64,000 bases of DNA from Arthrobacter sp. OV608 (GCA_900110595.1 FOEZ01000003.1:1-64000); one strand, 5' to 3'; positions 1 to 8,154 are shown, numbered from the stretch's first letter. The notes: generated by a model not told the origin, from the sequence alone. Made by a program: numbers and translations.

Positions 1-95
1 AACGCCCGGTCCCATTCCGAACCCGGAAGCTAAGACCCACAGCGCCGATGGTACTGCACCCGGGAGGGTGTGGGAGAGTAGGTCACCGCCGGACA
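1..95 (+). rRNA. rrf: 5S ribosomal RNA, 3' part
   Basis: The first 95 bases match the body and 3' end of a bacterial 5S rRNA: the CCATTCCGAACCCGGAAG loop B/C region, the GCGCCGATGGTACTGC loop E region and the closing GGTCACCGCCGGAC. About 20-25 bases of the 5' end lie outside the window. It is presumably the last gene of an rRNA operon running in from the left, since a terminator follows at once. The exact mature 3' end is uncertain by a few bases. Confidence 0.93.
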
Positions 96-109
96 TAAAT
101 TAAACAGTT

Positions 110-137
110 GGGCCCTGACAAGAGACGTCAGGGCCCT
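110..137 (+). terminator. Terminator of the rRNA operon
   Basis: Perfect 10-bp inverted repeat, GGGCCCTGAC and GTCAGGGCCC, with a 7-base loop, starting 15 bases after the 5S gene. It is followed by a short mixed CT tract and not a long U run, which is common in GC-rich actinobacteria. Confidence 0.8.
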
Positions 138-159
138 ACTGTGCTTTAACCACCCAAAC

Positions 160-460
160 CACCTCTCACTCAACGCGCCAAATACCCGATCCCTCTCTCA
201 CCTAACGCGGCCTTCCCACGAATCCTCTCTCACCTAACGCGGGTTTTCCACGAATCCTCTCTCACTTGATGTGCCTGTCCGCCCCAACGTTCTCTCATTT
301 GATGTGGTTTCGGCCGAGGTAAGACCCCGTCGGGCCATCGGCCGCGTCAAGTGATTGAGCGTCCCTCCAAAACCCGCATCAACTGAGAGAGCGTCACCAG
401 AAATCCCGCATCAGGTGATAGAGCGTCACTCGAAAAGGCGCATCAAGTGAGAGAGCGTCC
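160..460. repeat. Strand-switching array of nine ~32-bp degenerate repeats
   Basis: A non-coding stretch holding nine copies of a unit whose best form reads CTCTCTCACTTGATGCGGG. Five copies run on the + strand (starting near 163, 192, 225, 257 and 290). Four run on the minus strand (near 344-362, 374-393, 407-425 and 439-458). Spacing is 30-33 bp. The two halves converge on a central palindromic patch where CGGCCGA (311-317) faces TCGGCCG (338-344). Copies differ at several positions, so this is not a CRISPR. The last copy ends just before the next gene. Function unknown; a clustered protein-binding site, an intergenic mobile repeat or a large cruciform are all possible. Confidence 0.8.
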
Positions 461-491
461 GGGGGAGGGCTGGACGGTAGAGTTGGGCACC

Positions 492-1022
492 ATGAACAGC
501 CTCTTCAGCCACGGCGCCGAGCCGTTTGGAAGTGATGACCAGCGGGCCCTTGAGCTCCTGGAACCGGTGGTCAACACCATCACCGTTCCGGGCACCGTGG
601 CCCACGCCTTCGCCGGCTTTACTGACCATACGCACCTCTGGTGGCCGTTGGAATCGTTCGGCGTCTATGGTGCCGCGTCCTACGTTGAGTTTGAGGAGAA
701 CCTCATCCTCGAAACGGCTGACGACGGTCGGACCAGCATCTGGGGAACCCTCGACGATTGGCAGCCGCCCCTGTCCTTCCATGCCACCTGGCACCCGGGA
801 TCCACAGCGCTCTGGTCCACCGAGCTTCGGGTGGCCTTCCGGGCCGTAGGGGAGGGCACCGAGGTGCGGGTGTTCCACGAAGGCTGGGAAGGGGCCGAGG
901 ATCCCGCCGCCGAGCGTCAACGGTACGTGGAGGCGTGGCCGGACATCCTGGCCAGGTATGGCCGCTTTATGGGCGCTCCGGAAGAAGACGCCAAGAACAC
1001 CAGCGGGAACCAGGAGCGCTAA
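492..1022 (+). CDS. SRPBCC/AHSA1-like domain protein
   Basis: A 176-residue single-domain protein with the look of the SRPBCC (START/Bet v1-like) superfamily: an N-terminal strand and helix around VPGTVAHAFAGFTDHTHLWW, then alternating beta strands and a long C-terminal helix (AERQRYVEAWPDILARYGRF). Such proteins bind hydrophobic ligands; AHSA1-like members are often stress-related, but nothing here shows the ligand. ATG at 492 is preferred. An in-frame GTG at 447 lies inside the upstream repeat array and would add an unlikely arginine-rich leader. The stop codon overlaps the stop of the convergent lacI-type gene. Family assignment is by fold-level resemblance. Confidence 0.75.
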   Translation: MNSLFSHGAEPFGSDDQRALELLEPVVNTITVPGTVAHAFAGFTDHTHLWWPLESFGVYGAASYVEFEENLILETADDGRTSIWGTLDDWQPPLSFHATWHPGSTALWSTELRVAFRAVGEGTEVRVFHEGWEGAEDPAAERQRYVEAWPDILARYGRFMGAPEEDAKNTSGNQER

Positions 1023-2053
1023 GGGCCGGCCGGGGGCACAGCTGTACTCGTCCTGATGACAAACTCGGTGGGGAACTCCTGATCAGCTGGCACCGATCCA
1101 TCATCGGAGCCATTCGGTCCAGCCTCAAGCAATTGCAGTGCAGTGGCGGCCGCCAGGACTCCTTGCCTGCGGGGATCCTGGTCCACGGTGGTCAGGCCGA
1201 ACGTCTCGCCCAGCTCGTGGCCGTCCATCCCAACTACTGAAAGATCCCGCGGAACCTGCAATCCAAAGTCCCGGGCGGCGAGAATGGTACCCACCGCCAT
1301 TTCGTCGGAAGCTGCAAAAATCGCCGTGGGCCGATCCGTGGCACCGCCCAGCAGCCGGCGTGCCGCCGCGTAGGCGCCCTGAACAGTGAAGTCGGCGGTG
1401 ATCTGCCACTCCGGCCGGACTTCCAAGCCAGCTGCCGCCATTGCCTTTTGGTATCCGCCCTGGCGGATGCCGGGCAGCTTGAAGTCCTGGTTCAGCGCTG
1501 CGTCGCCGGTGACATGGCCTATCCTGGTGTGGCCAAGCCGGATCAAATGATCAGTGGCCATCCACGCCAGCCGTTCGTCGTCGATCCTGATGGTGGAAGC
1601 CCCCGGCAAGGTGCCACCGATACCCACAATGGGGCGGTGCACAGCCAACAGTTGCTGGATTTCGGCGTCCGTCAGCACCAGTGCTACCGCAATGACCGCG
1701 TCGAGGCGCTTCCTGAGCAGGAAATCGTTGAGCACACTGTGCCGGCGCTCGGGTTGGTCGCCCACGTTGTACAGAGTGAGGTCATAGCCGGCATCAAGCA
1801 GGGTCTCAGAGACGCCTTCCAGCACTGAGGAGAAGTACCACCGGTGAATGGACGGGACCACCAGACCGATGTTGTGGTTCCGGCCGGAGGCAAGGCTGGC
1901 CGCGTGATAGGACGGGACGAACCCCAGTTCCCCCGCCGCTTCCATCGCCAGCTTCCGGCTCTTCGCAGAGACATTGGGCTTGCCGCTCAACGCCCGCGAG
2001 ACGGTGGCAATGGACAGCCCTGCCCTGTCGGCGACGTCCTTGATACCCGCCAT
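1019..2053 (-). CDS. LacI-family transcriptional regulator
   Basis: A 344-residue LacI/GalR regulator. The N-terminal helix-turn-helix (residues 1-50, IKDVADRAGLSIATVSRALS) is typical, and is followed by the hinge and a periplasmic-binding-protein-like sensor domain containing the usual FAASDEMAVG segment. Start ATG 2053 gives a standard LacI N-terminus; a longer reading to 2236 would run through the upstream enzyme gene. It begins 2 bases after the stop of the GH13 glucosidase gene, so the two are cotranscribed. The regulator probably represses its own operon through the LacI-type operators near 3800-3877. Likely effector: a glucoside or its breakdown product (inference). Confidence 0.92.
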   Translation of the reverse strand: MAGIKDVADRAGLSIATVSRALSGKPNVSAKSRKLAMEAAGELGFVPSYHAASLASGRNHNIGLVVPSIHRWYFSSVLEGVSETLLDAGYDLTLYNVGDQPERRHSVLNDFLLRKRLDAVIAVALVLTDAEIQQLLAVHRPIVGIGGTLPGASTIRIDDERLAWMATDHLIRLGHTRIGHVTGDAALNQDFKLPGIRQGGYQKAMAAAGLEVRPEWQITADFTVQGAYAAARRLLGGATDRPTAIFAASDEMAVGTILAARDFGLQVPRDLSVVGMDGHELGETFGLTTVDQDPRRQGVLAAATALQLLEAGPNGSDDGSVPADQEFPTEFVIRTSTAVPPAGP

Positions 2054-2055
2054 AC

Positions 2056-3765
2056 TCAGGGAGCGGAAGTGAGGCTGATCCAGGCGGTCTCGCCAGACGC
2101 CAGCAGGCCCTCCGGCCCGGACGGAATGCTCCGGACCAGGACCTGTCCGGCAGGCATTTCCAGCGGTTCGTGGTTGAGGTTCATAAGCACCAGCGTAGTG
2201 CCGTTGACATACCCCAAGGATGAGCCGGTGCACCAATCCTCGGCCCAGGCCAGGGATCCCCGCCCCAGGTCCAGCTCGCGGCGCACCGCCAGCATGTTCC
2301 GGTAAAGAGCAAGGTGCGACGACGGTGACCCGGCCTGTACGTCCCGCGCCAAGTCCCCAAACGAGGCAGGAAGGGGCAGCCAGGGGTCCTCACCGTGGCC
2401 GAAGCCAAGGTGGGGCTCGCCGGCGCGCCACGGCAGCGGAACGCGGCAGCCGTCCCGTCCCAGCCGTTCCCCGCCGGTACGGGCGAATGTGGGGTCCTGG
2501 CGGAGGTGTTCCGGAATGTCGACGCCGTCGGGCAGGCCGAGCTCTTCACCCTGGTAGACATACGCCGCGCCGGGCAGCCCGAGCATAAACAGCGATGCGG
2601 CGGCAGCGCGCTGCCGTCCCAGTGCGATGTCCGGCTGCGGATCCGCAGGGCCGATGCCGTCGCCGTCGCGCGGCCCCTGCCCGTTGTACCCGAAGCGGCT
2701 GGCGTGCCGGACGACGTCGTGATTGGAAAGCACCCAGGTGCTGGGAGCCCCAACGCCGTCAAGAACGGTCAGGGAGTCAGTGATCACCGAACGCAGCCGG
2801 TACACGTCCAGCCCGGCGTGCAGGTACGGGAAATTGAAGGCCTGATGCATTTCGTCCGGCCTGACCCAGTGCGCCAGCCGGGGAAGGTCAACGCTAGCTT
2901 CCGCGCACAGGATCCGGTCAGGACCGTAGCCGTCCAGGATCTGACGCCACGTGCGGTAGATGTCGTGGATGGCCGGCTGCCCGAACATCGGCGCTTCGTG
3001 GCCCGGGAAGCCGTCTGAGCTTCCGCCGTCGGGCCGTCCGCCCCAGGCGGGGAGACCGGGCGCCTTGACCAGCGCGTGCGCCACATCCACCCGGAAACCG
3101 GAAACACCGCGGTCCAGCCAGAACCGCAGGATCCGTTCGAACTCGCTGTGCACGGCAGGGTTGTCCCAGTTGAAGTCCGGCTGGGAGGAATCGAAGAGGT
3201 GCAGGTACCACTGGTCCGGCTGGCCGTCGGGACCGGTCACCCGGGTCCAGGAGGGGCCGCCGAAGTGGGACTGCCAGTTGTTGGGCGGCTCGTGTCCCTC
3301 GGGGCCGGTGCCGTCCCGGAAGATAAACATGTCCCGCTCGGGGCTGCCCGCAGGCGCAGCCAAGGCTGCCTGGAACAGCGCGTGCTGGTCGGAGCAGTGG
3401 TTGGGAACGAGGTCCACGATCACCCGCAGGCCCAGCCGGTGGGATTCGGCCATCATCACGTCGAAATGCCCCAGGGTGCCGAAGATCGGGTCCACGTCGC
3501 AGTAGTCGCTGACGTCGTACCCGGCGTCGCGCTGCGGGGACCGATAGAAGGGGGACAGCCACACGGCATCCACACCCAGGTCCGCGAGGTGGGGGAGCTC
3601 CTCGGTGATACCCGCGAGGTCGCCCACGCCGTCGCCATTGAGGTCCCGGAACGAGCGGGGGTACACCTGGTAGATCACGGCAGACCGCCACCAGCCCGGC
3701 TGGTTGTCGGAAGCGTGGATCAGGGTCAGCGGACCCGCGGCGGGTGTCAAAGTTTCGACAGACAT
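2056..3765 (-). CDS. GH13 alpha-glucosidase / oligo-1,6-glucosidase
   Basis: A 569-residue cytoplasmic glycoside hydrolase family 13 enzyme with no signal peptide. The four conserved regions are present: DLVPNH near residue 118, GFRVDVAHA with the nucleophile Asp227, CAEAS with the acid/base Glu289, and SNHDVVRH with Asp350. The length and the opening WWRSAVIYQVYPRSFRD fit alpha-glucosidases and oligo-1,6-glucosidases that hydrolyse imported maltose, isomaltose or sucrose-type sugars; the exact substrate cannot be read from sequence. It is first in a two-gene operon with its LacI regulator. The promoter and operators lie at 3797-3877. Confidence 0.93.
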   Translation of the reverse strand: MSVETLTPAAGPLTLIHASDNQPGWWRSAVIYQVYPRSFRDLNGDGVGDLAGITEELPHLADLGVDAVWLSPFYRSPQRDAGYDVSDYCDVDPIFGTLGHFDVMMAESHRLGLRVIVDLVPNHCSDQHALFQAALAAPAGSPERDMFIFRDGTGPEGHEPPNNWQSHFGGPSWTRVTGPDGQPDQWYLHLFDSSQPDFNWDNPAVHSEFERILRFWLDRGVSGFRVDVAHALVKAPGLPAWGGRPDGGSSDGFPGHEAPMFGQPAIHDIYRTWRQILDGYGPDRILCAEASVDLPRLAHWVRPDEMHQAFNFPYLHAGLDVYRLRSVITDSLTVLDGVGAPSTWVLSNHDVVRHASRFGYNGQGPRDGDGIGPADPQPDIALGRQRAAAASLFMLGLPGAAYVYQGEELGLPDGVDIPEHLRQDPTFARTGGERLGRDGCRVPLPWRAGEPHLGFGHGEDPWLPLPASFGDLARDVQAGSPSSHLALYRNMLAVRRELDLGRGSLAWAEDWCTGSSLGYVNGTTLVLMNLNHEPLEMPAGQVLVRSIPSGPEGLLASGETAWISLTSAP

Positions 3766-3796
3766 AGGCCCAAGCCTAGGCGGTCGGCGGCCTTCA

Positions 3797-3877
3797 TGGA
3801 AACGCTTCCATCATTATATTAGGGCCCTTATGCACGCAAATTAGCGTTTCCGCTGGTCAGGACTGGAAGCGCTTGCA
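3797..3877 (-). promoter_or_regulatory. Promoter and LacI-type operators of the glucosidase operon
   Basis: TGGAAACGCTTCCA (3797-3810) and TGGAAGCGCTTGCA (3864-3877) are near-palindromic LacI-family sites with the CG core. A half-similar TTAGCGTTTCCGC lies between them at 3841. On the minus strand a perfect -10, TATAAT, maps to 3813-3818, with a TTTGCG-like -35 about 16 bases upstream (3835-3840). The proximal operator therefore covers the likely transcription start, which suggests repression. The distal site could support looping or act on the divergent glcD-type gene. Confidence 0.75.
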
Positions 3878-3940
3878 GAAGTGTTACGGGATAGAGACCC
3901 ATAAACTGATGGAAAACGTGCGACGGCGGATGGAGGCTTC

Positions 3941-5314
3941 GTGGGAAGCGTGGCAGTTGAGGAGCTGGAGGCGAGCCTGGCGAGTGGTCAGGTGGACCGG
4001 GAAGAGACCACGCTCATCCGGTATGCGGTGGACCAGGCGCCGATCCTTGACTACCAGCTCCCGTTGGCCGTGGTGTTTCCGGAGTCGGTGGAAGACGTCC
4101 AGGCAGTGGTGCGGATCTGTGCCGCCGGCAAGGTGGCAATCGTGCCCCGCGGGGCGGGAACTGGAGTTTCCGGCGGAGCCCACGCGACGAAGGACTGCAT
4201 CATCCTCTCCCTCGAGCGGATGGACAGGATCCTTGCGCTGAACCCGGATGATGAAACAGGCGTGGTGGAGCCGGGGGTCATCAACGCCGTCCTGAACGAA
4301 GCAGCAGCCGAACATGGACTGATGTATGCGCCGGACCCCGCCAGTTTCCGCAGTTCCACCATTGGCGGAAACGTGGCGACGAACGCCGGCGGGCTCCGGT
4401 GCGCAAAATACGGCGTCACCCGCGACTCAGTGCTTGCGCTGGACGTGGTCCTGGCGGACGGATCACTCCTGCACACGGGCCACCAGACGTTCAAGGGCGT
4501 GGCCGGGTATGATCTCACGGGCCTCTTCGTGGGGTCGGAAGGAACGCTGGGCATCGTGGTGGGCGTAACGGTGCGCCTCAAATACCTCCCCCGGGAAGTA
4601 CACACCATCGCGGCCTTCTACCCGGACTTCCGACAGGCCGCAGCCGGCGTCCTGGCCGTGGGCAGGGCGCGGGTCCAGCCCGCCATCATGGAACTGCTCG
4701 ACGGCGGCACGCTGGCACAGCTGGACGACATCCACGGGTCAGACCTCGCCGCACGCGGCCGCTCCCTGCTGCTGATCCAGACCGACGGCTTCGGCGCCGC
4801 CGCCGAGGCCCGGATGGTCCGGGAGGTCCTGGCAGCGGGCGGGGCAACCGTCACCACCGAAGCCAGCGCCGAAGCGGAACGGCTCGTGGAACTAAGGCGT
4901 CACAGCCGCGGCGTGGAAGTGGACGACGAGTACCGGGTGGGGGAGGACGTGGCCGTTCCCCGGTCCCGCCTGGTGGATTACGTGGCCGCCCTGGAGGCCA
5001 TGGCCGTGGAGCACGCCGTGCACCTCAAGGTGGTGGCGCACGCCGGCGACGGGAACCTCCATCCCACATTTTGGATCGACCGGAAGGACAAAGCGGTGGA
5101 CGAGGGAGCACTGGAGCGGCTCCACCGGGCCCTGGATGAGTCCATTACGGCCGCGCTGGGCATGGGCGGCACCATCACCGGCGAGCACGGCGTGGGGCAG
5201 TACAAACTGCGGTGGCTGGGCCAGGAGCAGCCGGAACCGCTGCGGGAACTCCAGCGCCGGATCAAGGACCTGTTCGATCCCGCCGGCATCCTGAACCCGG
5301 GAAAGGCGATTTAG
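3941..5314 (+). CDS. FAD-binding oxidase, glycolate oxidase GlcD / D-lactate dehydrogenase type
   Basis: A 457-residue flavoprotein of the GlcD/D-lactate dehydrogenase family. The FAD-binding PCMH domain covers roughly residues 35-215, with the pyrophosphate-binding PRGAGTGVSGGA and the SSTIGGNVATNAGG segment. The FAD-oxidase C domain follows, with HAGDGNLHP and the closing GEHGVGQYK. It oxidises a 2-hydroxyacid such as glycolate or D-lactate to the 2-oxoacid; no GlcE/GlcF partner lies nearby. GTG 3941 sits close to a GGAGG at 3932-3936 (4-base spacing); an in-frame GTG at 3950 is an alternative. It is transcribed divergently from the glucosidase operon. Substrate is uncertain. Confidence 0.9.
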   Translation: MGSVAVEELEASLASGQVDREETTLIRYAVDQAPILDYQLPLAVVFPESVEDVQAVVRICAAGKVAIVPRGAGTGVSGGAHATKDCIILSLERMDRILALNPDDETGVVEPGVINAVLNEAAAEHGLMYAPDPASFRSSTIGGNVATNAGGLRCAKYGVTRDSVLALDVVLADGSLLHTGHQTFKGVAGYDLTGLFVGSEGTLGIVVGVTVRLKYLPREVHTIAAFYPDFRQAAAGVLAVGRARVQPAIMELLDGGTLAQLDDIHGSDLAARGRSLLLIQTDGFGAAAEARMVREVLAAGGATVTTEASAEAERLVELRRHSRGVEVDDEYRVGEDVAVPRSRLVDYVAALEAMAVEHAVHLKVVAHAGDGNLHPTFWIDRKDKAVDEGALERLHRALDESITAALGMGGTITGEHGVGQYKLRWLGQEQPEPLRELQRRIKDLFDPAGILNPGKAI

Positions 5315-5317
5315 GTA

Positions 5318-6736
5318 TTAATCGTCCACGTCGGGGTATTCGTCGATGGATTCCTCGTCGCCGTAGCGGGATTCTTCCGTCTCCACCTCGAGGATCTTCA
5401 GCAGCCCGGTGGGCGGGTTCAGCATAATGGCCGCCTCGTCCCGGCGGTGCCGCAAGATGGAGTCGATGTAGCTCTGCACGGCCTCGGCGAGGGGGATGTG
5501 CCGCTCCTGTTTTTCGGACATATACCAGCGGTGTTCGAGGACCTCGTGCACCACTTCGGCCGGCTCCAGCTTGCCGGACAGGTCCCGCGGAATGGACCTC
5601 ACGATGGGCTCGAAGACCTGGCTGACCCACAGGTGGGCGCTGTATTCCTCGTCCATGTCCGGGTTGTTGTCCGCCCGGAAGGTATCCATGTCGTTGAGGA
5701 GGCGGCGCGCCTGGTTCTCCTGGGCGTCCAGGCCGGTCAGCCGCAGCAGGCGCCGCATGTGGTGCCCGGCGTCGACCACCTTGGGCTGCAGTTGGATGGT
5801 GGACCCGTTCTGGGTGGTCTTGATGGCGTACTCTTCGACGTCGAAGCCGAGTTCGTTGAGCCGGCGGATGCGGGCACCCACCCGCCAGCGTTCGCCCAGT
5901 TCAAAGGATTCCTTCTCCGTCAGCTCAGCCCACAGGCGCCGGTAGCTGTCCATGATCAGCTCGCTGGTGGCCACGGGATCCACCTTCTCCTCGATCAAGC
6001 CGCCGTCCAGCAGGTCCATCAGTTCACCGGCGATGTTCACGCGGGCGATTTCGAGATCGTACTCGCGCTGGCCGGTGGAAAGGTCCGGATACAGCTCGCC
6101 GGTTTCTGCATCCACCAGGTAGGCGGCAAACGCGCCTGCGTCGCGGCGGAACAGGGTGTTGGACAAGGAAACGTCGCCCCAGTAGAAGCCAATCAGGTGC
6201 AGCCGTACCAGCAGAAGCGCCTGCGCGTCGATGAGCCTGGTGAGGGTGTCCTTGCGGAGCATCTGGGAGAAGAGGGCCCGGTAGGGCATGGAGAACTTCA
6301 GGTGCCGCGTGACCAGGACGGGGTTCAGCGGCTTTCCGTCCAGCGTGGTGCGGCCGGTGATCACGGCCACCGGCTCCACGCACGGAACATCCAGCCGGGC
6401 CAGCTTGCGGAGCATGTGGTACTCGTGCCGGGCAACGTGCTCGGAGGTTTCCTTGATGGCGATGACCGAACCGCCCAGGTGGGCGAAGCGGACGATGTGC
6501 CGGGAGATGCCGCGGGGAAGGGCGGCCAGGTTTTCAGCCGGCCAGTCCTCCAGCGCGATGTGCCAGGGCAGGTCCAGCAGCTCGGGGTCGGCCGCTGCTG
6601 CCGTGATGTTCAGGGAGCTGGCTGCCGAGGCGACCTTGCCGTCGTCGGCACTCGCGGCCACAAACCGCGGCAGTTTGCCCACCTGCGCATAGTCGGTGGG
6701 TTCGTCGTGCCACTGGGCGCTGTATTCCTCGGTCAT
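5318..6736 (-). CDS. DUF4032 protein with kinase-like residues
   Basis: A 472-residue cytoplasmic protein of the DUF4032 family, common in actinobacteria and uncharacterised. The first 215 residues carry a protein-kinase-like pattern: AIK (Lys95), RHEYHML (Glu105), GDVSLSN (Asp188, Asn193) and LVDAETGE (Asp209). These match the VAIK lysine, helix-C glutamate, catalytic loop and metal-binding aspartate. The rest is helical and acidic at the C-terminus. It lies just upstream, on the same strand as, a multi-sugar ABC ATPase but ends before that gene's terminator. A small-molecule or lipid kinase role is inference. The stop lies 3 bases from the convergent oxidase gene. Confidence 0.85.
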   Translation of the reverse strand: MTEEYSAQWHDEPTDYAQVGKLPRFVAASADDGKVASAASSLNITAAAADPELLDLPWHIALEDWPAENLAALPRGISRHIVRFAHLGGSVIAIKETSEHVARHEYHMLRKLARLDVPCVEPVAVITGRTTLDGKPLNPVLVTRHLKFSMPYRALFSQMLRKDTLTRLIDAQALLLVRLHLIGFYWGDVSLSNTLFRRDAGAFAAYLVDAETGELYPDLSTGQREYDLEIARVNIAGELMDLLDGGLIEEKVDPVATSELIMDSYRRLWAELTEKESFELGERWRVGARIRRLNELGFDVEEYAIKTTQNGSTIQLQPKVVDAGHHMRRLLRLTGLDAQENQARRLLNDMDTFRADNNPDMDEEYSAHLWVSQVFEPIVRSIPRDLSGKLEPAEVVHEVLEHRWYMSEKQERHIPLAEAVQSYIDSILRHRRDEAAIMLNPPTGLLKILEVETEESRYGDEESIDEYPDVDD

Positions 6737-6796
6737 GCGTCAATTCTTCCGTAGATAGGCGCGGCCAGCTAATTCTTCTGCGGGCACGGTTAAAGG

Positions 6797-6842
6797 CCGA
6801 CGGCGGCCCGCACCATTGCGAAAAGGTGCGGGCCGCCGTCGG
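6797..6842 (-). terminator. Terminator after the sugar ABC ATPase gene
   Basis: Perfect 18-bp inverted repeat (6797-6814 and 6825-6842) with a 10-base loop. It sits 12 bases beyond the stop of the ABC ATPase gene, so it ends that transcript, and it separates the gene from the DUF4032 gene on the same strand. Confidence 0.85.
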
Positions 6843-6854
6843 TTTGATGATTGG

Positions 6855-7937
6855 TTAGTCGCCCAGGCGCAGGCCGGTCTTGGTGTCGAACAGGTGCACG
6901 TGGCCCGACTGGGGACGGACGTAGATGGACTCGCCCTTCATCGGAGGGCGGCGGCCGTCGACGCGTGCCACGATGTCGTGGTCCTTGCCGTCAAGCGTGG
7001 TGTGGCCGTAGACGTAAGCGTCGGCACCCAGCTCTTCGACGACGTCGACCTCTACCTTCAGGCCTTCTCCGTGCGGAGCAGTCTCGAGGTCCTCGGGACG
7101 GGAACCCAGGGTCACGGTGGAGCCGTGTGCCTCTTCGAGGACGTCACGCGGCACGGGGTAAACGGTGCCGCCGAACTGGACGCCGCCGTCGACAACGGGC
7201 AGTTCCAGCAGGTTCATGGCGGGGGAGCCGATGAAGCCGGCGACGAAGACGTTCTTCGGGCGGTCGTAGAGGTTGCGCGGGGTGTCCACCTGCTGCAGGA
7301 GGCCATCCTTCAGCACGGCTACGCGGTCGCCCATGGTCATGGCCTCGACCTGGTCGTGCGTCACGTAAACGGTGGTGACGCCCAGGCGGCGGGTCAGGGA
7401 TGCGATCTGGGTGCGGGTCTGCACACGGAGCTTGGCGTCAAGGTTGGACAGCGGCTCATCCATGAGGAAGACCTGCGGGTTACGGACGATTGCGCGGCCC
7501 ATGGCAACACGCTGGCGCTGGCCGCCGGAGAGTGCCTTCGGCTTACGGTCCAGGTAGGGCTCTAGGTCAAGGAGCTTGGCGGCTTCACGGACGCGCTCGG
7601 CACGCTCTTCCTTGGAAACGCCTGCAATCTTCAGGGCGAAGCCCATGTTGTCAGCCACAGTCATGTGCGGGTACAACGCGTAGTTCTGGAAGACCATTGC
7701 GATGTCGCGGTCCTTCGGGGGAACGTCGGTGACGTCGCGGTCGCCAATGAGGATCCGGCCTGCGTTGACGTCCTCGAGGCCTGCGAGCATGCGCAGGGAG
7801 GTGGACTTACCGCAACCGGAGGGTCCAACGAGGACCAGGAATTCGCCATCGGCGATGTCGATGTTGAGCTTATCGACGGCGGGCTTTTCTGTGCCCGGGT
7901 ACAGACGCGTAGCGTTATCAAAAGTAACTGTAGCCAC
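6855..7937 (-). CDS. ABC transporter ATP-binding protein, MsmX/UgpC type
   Basis: A 360-residue ATPase of the carbohydrate CUT1 class. Walker A GPSGCGKST lies near residue 38, the signature LSGGQRQR near 135, Walker B VFLMDEPLSNLDA follows, then the switch His in VTHDQVEAMT. A C-terminal OB/TOBE regulatory domain (about 240-360) is typical of MsmX/UgpC/MsiK proteins. These energise several sugar importers at once, which fits the absence of permease genes next to it. GTG 7937 is chosen because AAGGG lies 9 bases upstream; GTG 7955 has no such site. A strong terminator follows, so it is a single-gene unit. Confidence 0.93.
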   Translation of the reverse strand: MATVTFDNATRLYPGTEKPAVDKLNIDIADGEFLVLVGPSGCGKSTSLRMLAGLEDVNAGRILIGDRDVTDVPPKDRDIAMVFQNYALYPHMTVADNMGFALKIAGVSKEERAERVREAAKLLDLEPYLDRKPKALSGGQRQRVAMGRAIVRNPQVFLMDEPLSNLDAKLRVQTRTQIASLTRRLGVTTVYVTHDQVEAMTMGDRVAVLKDGLLQQVDTPRNLYDRPKNVFVAGFIGSPAMNLLELPVVDGGVQFGGTVYPVPRDVLEEAHGSTVTLGSRPEDLETAPHGEGLKVEVDVVEELGADAYVYGHTTLDGKDHDIVARVDGRRPPMKGESIYVRPQSGHVHLFDTKTGLRLGD

Positions 7938-8122
7938 AGTTATCAATCCCTTCACCGGCAGGTACGTGCCGGACGATCCGTTGTGAATGGTTCATGTTTG
8001 TTCAGTTTTGTGCTGCAGATGCTTCCCGGCTGAGGCCAGAAGACACCGAGTGACGCCGCACGGTTCTTGTGCGCCACATCACAGAGAAGAGTATGTCAGA
8101 TAGTGTTCGAATTGGTGCAAAT

Positions 8123-8152
8123 GTTACGAACGTCACAAGTGACGTTGATAAC
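8123..8152. promoter_or_regulatory. 30-bp palindrome upstream of the ABC ATPase gene
   Basis: Two 14-base arms (8123-8136 and 8139-8152) separated by AA match at 12 of 14 positions; the inner 8 bp, AACGTCAC and GTGACGTT, are perfect. It lies 186 bases upstream of the ATPase start and just after the otsB stop. There is no U tract, so an operator is more likely than a terminator. No regulator gene lies beside it. Confidence 0.55.
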
Positions 8153-8154
8153 CC

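Noticed and set aside
160..460. CRISPR array
   Set aside because: The period is regular, but the repeats are diverged, change strand in the middle and leave only 12-15 bases between cores; no cas genes are present.
447..491. N-terminal extension of the SRPBCC gene to GTG 447
   Set aside because: The extra codons come from the last unit of the repeat array, and no ribosome binding site precedes GTG 447.
5447..6754. Long + strand open frame opposite the DUF4032 gene
   Set aside because: An antisense shadow of a GC-rich gene; its translation is Val/Gly/His-rich with no family resemblance, while the minus-strand protein is conserved.
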